Origin: RGDT01 sp964630925
Lineage (GTDB): Bacteria; Planctomycetota; Planctomycetia; Gemmatales; Gemmataceae
Reading direction: 5' to 3'
NCBI GenBank assembly: GCA_964630925.1
Contig: CAZVZK010000004.1
Coordinates: 62,001 to 126,000, forward strand
DNA length: 64,000 nucleotides
Of this stretch, positions 32,963 through 40,481 are shown one piece after another (the first letter of the stretch is position 1; the number at the start of each line of letters is the position of its first letter). The notes below the pieces were generated by a model that saw only the letters and a program-made list of their open reading frames with translations, did not search any database and was not told where the DNA came from. Position numbers and translations under genes: made by a program.

Positions 32963-35164
32963 ATGGGCATCGAGCACCGGGCCAGGGAAATCACCGGCTA
33001 CGAGTTGAAGCGCAAGCTCGGCAGCGGCAGCTACGGCGACGTGTGGGAGGCACGCACGCGCGGCGGGCGGCCCGTGGCCCTCAAATTCATCGACCGCACG
33101 CGCGGCGAGGCGGAGGCCCGGCTGGAGATCGCGGCGCTGGACGCCAGCCTCGAGCTGAACCACCCCTGCCTCCTCCAGACGATGGAGACGTGGACCGAGC
33201 CGGACCTCGTCGTCGTGGCGATGGAGCTGGCCGACGGCACGCTGCGGCAGCGCTTCGACTGGTGCCGCGAGAACATGGGCCTGCCGGGCATCCCGGCGGA
33301 CGAGCTGGTCTTCTACATCCGCGAGGCGGCGCAGGCGCTGGACTACCTGCACGGGCGCGGCAAGCTGCACCGCGACGTGAAGCCCGACAACATCCTCCTC
33401 GTCAACACCAACGCGCCGCCGGCACACGCGAAGGTCGGCGACATCGGGCTGCTGCGTGACATGGGCGACATGGCGGCGACGATGACGACGCGGGGCACGC
33501 CGCCCTACATCGCCCCCGAGGCGTGGTCGCGCTCGACGCAGCCGGCGAGCGACCAGTTCAGCCTGGCGGTGACCTACGTCGAATTGCGGCAGGGCAAGAG
33601 GCCGTACCCGTCGCACGACCTGGTGGCGCTGCTCGAAGCGATCCGGATGTTCGACCCGGACCTGTCGGGCATGGAGGGGGCGGAGAGGGAGGCGATCAAG
33701 AAGGCGCTGCACAAGGCGCCCGGCGACCGCTACGAGAGCTGCGTGGCGATGGTCGAGGCGCTGGAGGCGGCGCTGGGTGTGCGGCCCGGCGACTACAAGC
33801 CGCGCGTCAAGCAGATCGAGCTGGCGGGGCGGACGGCGGCGCCGTCGCCGTCGCGCCCGGGCAGCACCCCGGACGCGCCTGTGGGCACTCCGCGTGAGGT
33901 GAAGACGGCGCCGCCGGCCTACGAGGGCACCATCCCCGCCGGCGGGCCGACGCCCGTGACGCGGCGGCAGACCACGTCGGGAGAGTACATCGCGCCGGTG
34001 GACACGCCGAAGGCGTCCGCCGAGCCGGCGCCTCGTCAGGAGGTGGACTGGAAGGGCCAGCCGGTGGGCCCGTCCAGGCCGACGCCCCCCAAGCCGACCC
34101 CGGTGAAGCCGGGCCAGCCGGAGAAGCCCGAGAAGAAGGGCGGCGGCGTGCCGGTGGGGATGATCCTCGCCGTGCTACTTGGCCTGGGTGTCGTCGCTGG
34201 CGGCATCTGGTGGGTCGTGAAGAACATGTCCGGCGACGGCATGGGCGGCACGGTCGACGGCGGGAAGAAGGACCCCGGCAAGACGGATCCCGGTAAGACG
34301 GACCACGGCAAGACGGACCCGAGTAAGCAGCCGGACGAGGAGGAGAAGAAGTACTGGGAGGATTGGAAGAACAGGTGGGCTGGGTACGAGAGCGATTGGG
34401 CTTGGTGGGAGGAGGAGCTGAAGCGCCTGGATGCCATCCCCCCACCGCCGAAGACATGGATCCCGAAGGGCTACGAGCCGCGCGGCGAGGCGGTCCTGCA
34501 CGACGGGGTGCAACTGCACCTGAAGATCGGGCGGAAGCTCGGCGGGCGCGAGGTCGAGTTCCTGCTGATGCGCCCCAAGGGGCGCTGGTATTACGTCATG
34601 CGCGACAAGGCATCCAACGCCCTCTGCGATGCGTTCGACACGGAGAATCCGGGGAAGATCGGCGCGGATTGGCGCAAGGGCGGGCTGAACGCGAAAGGCG
34701 ATGCCGGCGACGACGAGGGGCTGCCGGCCCTGCGTGTGACGCGGCCCGAGGCGGCCTCCGTCGCCGGGTGGGTGGGCGGGCGTCTGCCGACGGCGGACGA
34801 GCTGGATTTCGCCGCCGGCCTGGACGACGTGGTGGCCCGGTCGGGGCCGGTCGGCGGCGCAGCCGCGGTGGGCCGACGCAAGGAGGGCCCGGCCCGCCTG
34901 GACGACGAGACGATCAAGGATGACAGCCCGCTGGGCGTGCGTGGCCTGAGCGGCAACGGACGCGAGTGGACGAAGGATGAGCTGAAGGCGGACGGGAAGA
35001 TGATGGCGGTCCTGCGCGGCCGGTCCTACACCGCGCCGAAGCCGGTGACCTACGCCGAGCTGCGCGAGATGCGGACGGTCAGCCACGCGAAGCCGAGGCA
35101 GGACCCGAACGTGGCGACGCCATACACCGGCTTCCGCGTGGTCATCGAGGTCCCGGAGAAGTAG
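32963..35164 (+). CDS. PpkA-like membrane Ser/Thr kinase fused to an FGE/TagR-like domain
   Basis: 733 aa. The kinase domain (about 10-275) has GSGSYGDVWEA, the VALKF lysine and HRDVKPDNILL, but DFG reads DIG. A Pro-rich region (about 290-390) leads to a transmembrane helix (about 395-417; MILAVLLGLGVVAGGIWWV), then Lys-Thr-Asp-Pro-Gly repeats and an acidic stretch. The C-terminal part (about 500-733) is a formylglycine-generating-enzyme-like domain: GRLPTADELDFAAG, GVRGLSGNGREWTKDE and YTGFRVVIE. Its catalytic cysteine region has no Cys, so it is a binding module. In Pseudomonas T6SS, TagR (FGE-like, no activity) stimulates the outer domain of kinase PpkA; here both seem joined. It is divergent from the sheath fusion gene. 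Confidence 0.88.
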   Translation: MGIEHRAREITGYELKRKLGSGSYGDVWEARTRGGRPVALKFIDRTRGEAEARLEIAALDASLELNHPCLLQTMETWTEPDLVVVAMELADGTLRQRFDWCRENMGLPGIPADELVFYIREAAQALDYLHGRGKLHRDVKPDNILLVNTNAPPAHAKVGDIGLLRDMGDMAATMTTRGTPPYIAPEAWSRSTQPASDQFSLAVTYVELRQGKRPYPSHDLVALLEAIRMFDPDLSGMEGAEREAIKKALHKAPGDRYESCVAMVEALEAALGVRPGDYKPRVKQIELAGRTAAPSPSRPGSTPDAPVGTPREVKTAPPAYEGTIPAGGPTPVTRRQTTSGEYIAPVDTPKASAEPAPRQEVDWKGQPVGPSRPTPPKPTPVKPGQPEKPEKKGGGVPVGMILAVLLGLGVVAGGIWWVVKNMSGDGMGGTVDGGKKDPGKTDPGKTDHGKTDPSKQPDEEEKKYWEDWKNRWAGYESDWAWWEEELKRLDAIPPPPKTWIPKGYEPRGEAVLHDGVQLHLKIGRKLGGREVEFLLMRPKGRWYYVMRDKASNALCDAFDTENPGKIGADWRKGGLNAKGDAGDDEGLPALRVTRPEAASVAGWVGGRLPTADELDFAAGLDDVVARSGPVGGAAAVGRRKEGPARLDDETIKDDSPLGVRGLSGNGREWTKDELKADGKMMAVLRGRSYTAPKPVTYAELREMRTVSHAKPRQDPNVATPYTGFRVVIEVPEK

Positions 35165-35477
35165 GGGCGTCCTCGGGCCCGTCCTCCTTCTTGCGGCGCG
35201 AGCGGTACCAGACGAGAAGTCCCGCGCCCACCAGGCCAGTCACCATGGCCGCCGGCTCGGGCGTCTCCTGGAGCTGGACGGGCGGGTCGGTCGGCGTCGG
35301 CTCATCGGGCGGGGGCGGCTCCGGCGGCTGGACCTGGAGCGGCATGGTCACGTCGCTGGGGGGCGTGATGATGACGACGAGCCGTTGCGGCGACGTGTAG
35401 GCGTGCGCGGACGCGGGCCAGAGTGCCCCCGCGGCCATGCCTGCGAGCAGAACGTATGCCAACCGGGATGAGGGCAT
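35142..35477 (-). CDS. Small PEP-CTERM sorting-domain protein
   Basis: 111 aa. It has a signal peptide (residues 1-26, ending ASAHA), a Pro-rich middle (PPEPPPPDEPTPTDPP) and a C-terminal TPEPAAMVTGLVGAGLLVWY followed by RSRRKK. That is the PEP motif, hydrophobic helix and basic cluster of a PEP-CTERM signal, which exosortase recognises to process and anchor exported proteins. The mature part is only about 55 residues and has no fold I recognise. Its 3' end overlaps the 3' end of the kinase gene by 23 nt, tail to tail. No exosortase gene is in the window. Confidence 0.85.
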   Translation of the reverse strand: MPSSRLAYVLLAGMAAGALWPASAHAYTSPQRLVVIITPPSDVTMPLQVQPPEPPPPDEPTPTDPPVQLQETPEPAAMVTGLVGAGLLVWYRSRRKKEDGPEDAPTSPGPR

Positions 35478-36175
35478 CCCAGGCCTCCTCTCCTGTCAGT
35501 CCGTGCGGGCGTCGGGGGGGCGCCCCCGGCTCAGGCCGAAGGGGCGGCCCGAAGGAACCCGTATCTAGCACTTCGCGCCTCACGGGAAAAGGGCAACCAC
35601 ATGCTCCGAGGACCGGGGTGGGGCGCGATGTGTTTCCACCCCTCCCCACCCCGGTCACACCGCCCGCTGCCCCGTATGGGGTCGGATGGACGCCTATCGG
35701 TGAAGGGAACGAACCGCGGAGTGCGGACACCCCGGATGGAAGCGCATGGACGCCCATCAGGGAAGGAAACGAACCAGGGAAACGAACTTTGTCTCCGCAA
35801 ATACAGGCGGCAGAACGACTTGAGGAAGTTCGTCTCCCTGACCCCCTCACACCCCTCCAACGCCACGGTCACGAATCGCCCCGGCGAGCTGGCACGCCCA
35901 GTCGCCTGACCCGAGATGGTGACGCGCGTCTCTTCAGCTGGGAGTGTCTCTCAATCCGTCCCTCCCTCCCCCCGCCTGAACGGCTCCGAAAGATGGATGA
36001 GGGCGGGTAGGGAAGGGGGGCGACTCACGCACGTGGAGGCGTTCGCTCTTCATCCTCCGGGCGGCGGTGCCGGGAATTCCGTGTGTGACGGATGAATGAG
36101 TCGTGTCAAGAGGGCTTTCCGTCCGAAAGAAGAGGGAGAGTGGGACGGTGCCGAGATTGCCGGGAGAGACGGGCC
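35478..36175. other. Noncoding region with an imperfect 60-bp tandem duplication
   Basis: No reading frame here has a recognisable product or a good start. The only structure I see is a near-repeat: a 30-bp block at 35686-35715 (ATGGACGCCTATCGGTGAAG and on) recurs at 35746-35775 with five differences, exactly 60 bp apart, and the bases before each copy are also partly alike. The region probably carries the promoters for the barrel protein downstream and the PEP-CTERM gene upstream. Confidence 0.6.
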
Positions 36176-37789
36176 ATGATGAGGCGAAAATGGTTCGGGG
36201 CGTTGCTCGGGTGCCTCGGCGGCGTGTTGCCGATGGCGTCGGGGCAGGCGGATCGCCCGCCGGTGGTGCGGGCGGTGTCCGCCCTCTCGCCGACCGTGTC
36301 CATCGGACGCCCCATCGCCGCCAGGGCCGTCCAACGCTCCGTGCCGGGGCCGCTGCCCGCCTTCTTGCGGCCGACGCCGACGCCCCCCCCCACGCCCCCC
36401 TCCGTCGTTTTCATCGATACGGTGCCGCCGCCCGGTGCGGTGATCGCCACGAGCGGCAAGGCCATCCCCGCCGGCGAGGAGCCGGACGAGGCGCTTCACG
36501 GTGACCTGTTCGCGAGTGACCGCCGGCCCGCGCCGCCCCTGGAGCGCGTCGCCCATTCCCGTGCCGACACCGCCGGCCCGATCCTGCCCGCTTCCGGGCC
36601 GCCCGCAGGCGACATCCCAGGCCTGGTGAACTGGTCCGGCCTCTACCCCGTCACGCCGCCCCCACCCGCCGGCCCCGTCGGCGAGATGCCGCCCCTGGAG
36701 ACGCCGACGGCCCGCTTCTACGGCGGCGCCGAGTACCTCCTGTGGTGGACGAGGCCGGACCGCGCCCCGGTCCTCGCAACCACGGGCAGCGCGTTCCTCC
36801 CCGGCGCCGCGAACGCCCCGCCGGCCGGCTCCCTCGACACGCGCATCTTGCAGGATGGGCGTCTCGACCACGGCACGCGCACCGGTGGACGCTTCACCGC
36901 CGGGTGGTACTTCGACGAGTGTGGCGGCAAGGCCGTCGAGGTGAGCGGCTTCTTCCTCGGCCAGGCGTCGTCGCGCTTCTCCGCCGACCAGAATCAGTTC
37001 CCCGTGCTGACGAGGCCCTTCTTCAACGCCAATCCGGCCGCCGGGGCGCCCCGTGAGGACGTGCAGTTCGTGGCCTTCCCCGGAGCCCAGAACGGGCGGC
37101 TGACCATCGACGCCCCGAGCGAGCTGTGGGGCGTTGACGCCAACGTGATCTGCTGCGCCTGCCGCGGCTGCGACTGGCGAGTGAGCTGGCTGGCCGGCCT
37201 GCGCTACCTCAACCTCCACGAGAGCCTCACGGTTCAGGAGGACATCACCTTCCTGGCGGCCTCGCCCCTGGCCGGACGCCGCGTCCTTGTCACCGACAGC
37301 TTCGCCACCCGCAACCAGTTCTACGGGGCGCAGGCGGGCGTCGAGGGCCGCTGGCTGCGTGGCCGCTGGACTCTCGACGGGCGTTTCAAACTCGCGATGG
37401 GCGTGACCGAACAGAATCTGACGGTCAACGGCAGCCAGGTCTTCCTGGTTGGCGCCAACCCCGACCCGCGTCCGGGCGGCCTGCTCGCCCTCCCGAGCAA
37501 CATCGGCTCCTTCTCGCGGACGAGCTTCGCCGTCGTCCCCGAGGTGGGCGGCAGCGTCGGCTACTACGTCACCGACCGGGTGCGCCTGTCGGTCGGGTAC
37601 AATTTCCTTTACTGGAGCAGCGTCGTCCGCCCCGGCGAGCAGATCGACCGCAACCTGAACTCGCAGCAGATCCCCGGCTTCAACTTCCCGAACGTCACCC
37701 CCAGCACCACACCGCCTCCGGTCCGGCTGTTCAACACGTCCGGCTACTACGCCCACGGCCTGACGTTCGGCGTCGAGTTCAATTTCTGA
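36176..37789 (+). CDS. BBP7 family outer-membrane beta-barrel protein
   Basis: 537 aa from the first of two overlapping ATGs at 36176, where a signal peptide begins (WFGALLGCLGGVLPMASG). A Pro-rich N-terminal region (about 25-165) precedes FYGGAEYLLWWTRPDRAP, the characteristic opening of the BBP7 barrel family of planctomycetes, and the last residues (YYAHGLTFGVEFNF) end in the aromatic residue expected of an outer-membrane barrel. The second half alternates short beta-strands with turns (WLAGLRYLNLHE, FYGAQAGVEGRW, VGYNFLYWSS). It should sit in the outer membrane as a porin or surface barrel; the substrate is unknown. Members usually occur in many copies per genome. Confidence 0.9.
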   Translation: MMRRKWFGALLGCLGGVLPMASGQADRPPVVRAVSALSPTVSIGRPIAARAVQRSVPGPLPAFLRPTPTPPPTPPSVVFIDTVPPPGAVIATSGKAIPAGEEPDEALHGDLFASDRRPAPPLERVAHSRADTAGPILPASGPPAGDIPGLVNWSGLYPVTPPPPAGPVGEMPPLETPTARFYGGAEYLLWWTRPDRAPVLATTGSAFLPGAANAPPAGSLDTRILQDGRLDHGTRTGGRFTAGWYFDECGGKAVEVSGFFLGQASSRFSADQNQFPVLTRPFFNANPAAGAPREDVQFVAFPGAQNGRLTIDAPSELWGVDANVICCACRGCDWRVSWLAGLRYLNLHESLTVQEDITFLAASPLAGRRVLVTDSFATRNQFYGAQAGVEGRWLRGRWTLDGRFKLAMGVTEQNLTVNGSQVFLVGANPDPRPGGLLALPSNIGSFSRTSFAVVPEVGGSVGYYVTDRVRLSVGYNFLYWSSVVRPGEQIDRNLNSQQIPGFNFPNVTPSTTPPPVRLFNTSGYYAHGLTFGVEFNF

Positions 37790-37885
37790 TGGATCCCGTT
37801 GGGGGATCGTCCCGGATCGGTCCCCTGATGATGGAGGGCCTGCCCATCTCGGGCCGGCCTGGACCATCCAGACGGGAGGCCGGGC

Positions 37886-38251
37886 GTGAAGAAGTGCATT
37901 CTGGCGTGCGTGGCGGTCCTGGGGCTGATCGGGGCCGCCCGCGCCGACGACGTGACCGAATACCAGGCGTTCGCGGTGTTCAACCAGACCGGGCGGGCGA
38001 TGACCTACGAGGTGCGTTGGGGGGCGGGGCCGTGGAAGGCACACACCCTCGCCCCCGGCAAGGGTCTGATCCACTCGCACCCCGACTACACGGACACGCC
38101 GGCGCCGGCGCCGATGGTCCGCTTCGCCGCGCGGCCAGGCGTGACGGCGGCCGTCAGGCCGCACACCAGCCGCGTGCAGGAGAAACGCGACGCCTACCGT
38201 CATTTCTTCCGGGCCGAGGGCGGGGGCAACGTCACGCTGTCGGCGCGGTGA
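37886..38251 (+). CDS. Small secreted protein of unknown function, 121 aa
   Basis: The GTG at 37886 follows GGGAGG and begins a signal peptide (KKCILACVAVLGLIGAARA, cleavage about residue 20). The mature 100 residues contain alternating polar and hydrophobic beta-like stretches (EYQAFAVFNQTGRAMTYEVR) and a His-rich middle (GLIHSHPDYTD). The pattern suggests a compact beta-sandwich that may bind metal, but I know no family with this motif set. It lies 96 nt downstream of the BBP7 gene in the same direction and may belong to the same envelope set. Confidence 0.75.
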   Translation: MKKCILACVAVLGLIGAARADDVTEYQAFAVFNQTGRAMTYEVRWGAGPWKAHTLAPGKGLIHSHPDYTDTPAPAPMVRFAARPGVTAAVRPHTSRVQEKRDAYRHFFRAEGGGNVTLSAR

Positions 38252-38334
38252 TCTTTCCGAATCTCCGGTAACGCGCGGGCCGCCGCCGCGTATAGGCGGG
38301 TGGAGAGTCGCCCACCGACGCCGGAGGGAACGGG

Positions 38335-38601
38335 ATGAGCGAGACGGCACGCCTCTGCGAGATCTGCGGCGGGGACATCGGTGAGATGAGGGCGAAGTAC
38401 CTGCCCGACACCCGGCTGTGCATCACCCACGCGAAGCAGATCAACGAGATGGGCGGCGAGTTCGTGCTGGTGGCGAGCAACACGAGCCTGGGGAAAGAGG
38501 GGAGCCGAAAGAAGAACTACGGCGACGTGAACACCCAGAAACGCCGCAACCACGAGGCGATGCGGAAACTGCGGGAGAAGCACCGGGCCGAGAACGGGTG
38601 A
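38335..38601 (+). CDS. Small DksA/TraR-type zinc-ribbon protein
   Basis: 88 aa. It carries one zinc-ribbon: CEICGGDI (residues 8-15) with LPDTRLCITHAKQ about 20 residues later, giving a C-x-x-C plus C-x-x-H or C set like the C-terminal finger of DksA/TraR proteins, which bind the RNA polymerase secondary channel. The N-terminal coiled coil of DksA is missing, and the C-terminal half is basic and rich in Lys, Asn and Arg, so it may bind nucleic acid or polymerase in another way. A GGAGG site precedes the ATG closely. Confidence 0.7.
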   Translation: MSETARLCEICGGDIGEMRAKYLPDTRLCITHAKQINEMGGEFVLVASNTSLGKEGSRKKNYGDVNTQKRRNHEAMRKLREKHRAENG

Positions 38602-38684
38602 CAGGGACGAGGGGGCGACGGCGAATGCCGTTGCCCCCTCCGCACTTCCAGGGTACGCTGACGACGGAAACAGGAGGCCCGCTC

Positions 38685-39347
38685 ATGTCCGCCGCCACGG
38701 CGCCGATCATCTACCCCGAATCGGATGGCAAGCCCTTGGCCGACAACACTCGACAGCTCCGCTGGATCATTCTTCTGGTCAGCAACCTGGAGGCGCTGTT
38801 CCGCCACGCCGCCGATGTCTTCGTCGGCAGCGATCTGCTGTGGTATGCCACCGAGGGAGACCCGGAGGCGGTGCAGGCCCCGGACGTGTTCGTGATCTTC
38901 GGCCGGCCCAAGCACGACCGGCGGAGCTACAAGCAGTGGGAGGAAGGCGACATCCCGATGACCGTCGTCTTCGAGATCCTCTCTCACTCCAACAGCGCGA
39001 TGGAGATGACGGCGAAATTCGCCTTCTACGAGGAGCAGGGCGTCGAAGAGTATTACCTCCTCGACCCCGAGAAGGGCACCCTCATGATCTTCATCCGCGG
39101 CAGGGCGACGCTGCGGCGGATCTACAAGACGGACGGTTTTGTCAGCCCGCGTCTGGGGATCCGCTTCGGCACCTCCGGCCCCGACCTCGCGGTCTTCGCC
39201 CCCGATGGCCGTCCGTTCGTCTCCCTGGCCCAGGCATCGGACGAGCGTGACCGCCTCGTCGCCCTGACACGCAAGACGCTCGCAGGGCAGGCCACGCCGG
39301 AAGAAACCCTCGAGCTCCAGCGCCTCCTCGGCGACGGCCCCGCATGA
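38685..39347 (+). CDS. Uma2 family endonuclease
   Basis: 220 aa from the ATG at 38685, preceded by AGGAGG. The Uma2 (DUF820) core is a PD-(D/E)xK nuclease fold: APDVFVIFG supplies the first acidic residue, VVFEILSHSNS the second, and KFAFYEEQGVEEYYLLDP the Lys and the strand that follows. Members are abundant in cyanobacteria and planctomycetes and their DNA target is unknown. Toxin-like or mobile-DNA roles have been suggested but not settled. The end overlaps the next gene by 4 nt (ATGA), so translation is coupled. Confidence 0.9.
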   Translation: MSAATAPIIYPESDGKPLADNTRQLRWIILLVSNLEALFRHAADVFVGSDLLWYATEGDPEAVQAPDVFVIFGRPKHDRRSYKQWEEGDIPMTVVFEILSHSNSAMEMTAKFAFYEEQGVEEYYLLDPEKGTLMIFIRGRATLRRIYKTDGFVSPRLGIRFGTSGPDLAVFAPDGRPFVSLAQASDERDRLVALTRKTLAGQATPEETLELQRLLGDGPA

Positions 39348-39826
39348 CCACCGACCCCGCCGAGATCGTCCGCGCCGAACGCCGGAGGTGGACGCTGCGC
39401 GGCCTCTTCGGCGGAGCCGTCGCCGGCGCCGCCCTCCTCACGTTCCTCGTCTTCGCCGCCGGCCACAGGGTCGAGATCACGTCCGGCGGGGGCATCCTTG
39501 CCGCCTACGCCCTCATGACCCCCCTGTCCGCCGCCCTCGGGGCAGGCCTCGGGTGGCTCCACGGCGACACCGCGGCGCGGGCCAAACTCGCCGCCGACGC
39601 GCCCGAGCCGACCCGCTGGCGGGTCATGCTCGAGGAGGCCGGCAAGGGCTACCGCATCGGCCTCGCCGTCGCCATCCTGTACTGCGTCGTCACCCTCGGC
39701 GTGATGCTGGAGGCCCGCGTCTTCCCGCCCTGGCTCCTCGCCCTCCGGGCCGCCATCGCCCTCGTCCTGTTCCCCCTCGGCGTCGCCGCCATCGGCCTGC
39801 TGATCGGCCTGTCGAAGCCGCGCTGA
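39344..39826 (+). CDS. Membrane protein of unknown function, 160 aa
   Basis: The sequence has about four hydrophobic segments: residues 19-41, 50-70, 104-122 and 128-158 (for example LRAAIALVLFPLGVAAIGLL). The N-terminus is charged and cytoplasmic in appearance. There is no domain I recognise. It starts in the last codon of the Uma2 gene (ATGA overlap) but a functional link to a nuclease is not evident. Confidence 0.75.
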   Translation: MTTDPAEIVRAERRRWTLRGLFGGAVAGAALLTFLVFAAGHRVEITSGGGILAAYALMTPLSAALGAGLGWLHGDTAARAKLAADAPEPTRWRVMLEEAGKGYRIGLAVAILYCVVTLGVMLEARVFPPWLLALRAAIALVLFPLGVAAIGLLIGLSKPR

Positions 39827-39914
39827 CGCCTACCGTCGTTGACCGCACGCCCTCCTTCCGGCAAAATAGCGGTCGGCCTCCCACACGCCGCCCGTCTCTC
39901 CTTTCAGGTAGCGC

Positions 39915-40475
39915 ATGCCCGTGATTGAACAACGGCCTCCGCTGGCGATCGAGGATTACCGCGACTACCTGCACCTCCTGGCCCGCCTCCAGTTGGAGCC
40001 GAAGCTGCGCGCCAAGCTGGACGCCTCCGATGTCGTGCAGCAGACCCTGGCCAAGGCGCACCAGAGCCGCGACCAGTTCCGCGGCGGCACCGCCGGCGAG
40101 CAGGCCGCCTGGCTCCGCCGCATCCTGGCCAACACGCTGATCGACGCCGCACGCAAGTTCGGCAAGCAGCTCGACCTCGAGATGCCCATCGAGCAGCAGT
40201 TCGCCCACTCGTCCGCACGCATCGAGGCCTGGCTCGACGGCGGCCAGCCCTCTCCCAGCGACGCGGCCGCCCGCCAGGAGCAGGTCCTCGTCCTCGCCCG
40301 CGCCCTCGCCCAGCTCCCCGAGGACCAGCGCCAGGCCGTCGAGATGCACCACCTCCGCTCCCTGGCCGTCGCCGACATCGCCGCCCAGATGGACCGGACC
40401 GAGGCTTCCGTCGCCGGCCTGCTGCGCCGCGGGTTGAAGCGATTGCGGGAGCTGATGGGGGCCGCCCCCGAGTGA
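39915..40475 (+). CDS. ECF sigma factor, planctomycete type
   Basis: 186 aa. Region 2 is seen in DASDVVQQTLAKAHQ, QAAWLRRILANTLIDAARKF (-10 recognition) and region 4 in LPEDQRQAVEMHHLRSLAVADIA with the MDRTEASVAGLLRRGLKRLR helix-turn-helix. The class is a planctomycete-specific ECF group that is typically next to Ser/Thr kinase genes. Here the kinase starts only 6 nt after the stop, so the two are co-transcribed and the kinase is the likely controller, replacing an anti-sigma factor. No anti-sigma gene is seen. Confidence 0.95.
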   Translation: MPVIEQRPPLAIEDYRDYLHLLARLQLEPKLRAKLDASDVVQQTLAKAHQSRDQFRGGTAGEQAAWLRRILANTLIDAARKFGKQLDLEMPIEQQFAHSSARIEAWLDGGQPSPSDAAARQEQVLVLARALAQLPEDQRQAVEMHHLRSLAVADIAAQMDRTEASVAGLLRRGLKRLRELMGAAPE

Positions 40476-40481
40476 GGAGCC

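Noticed and set aside
35478..36175. Small open frames on both strands
   Set aside because: None has a ribosome-binding site followed by a plausible product, and composition is mixed.
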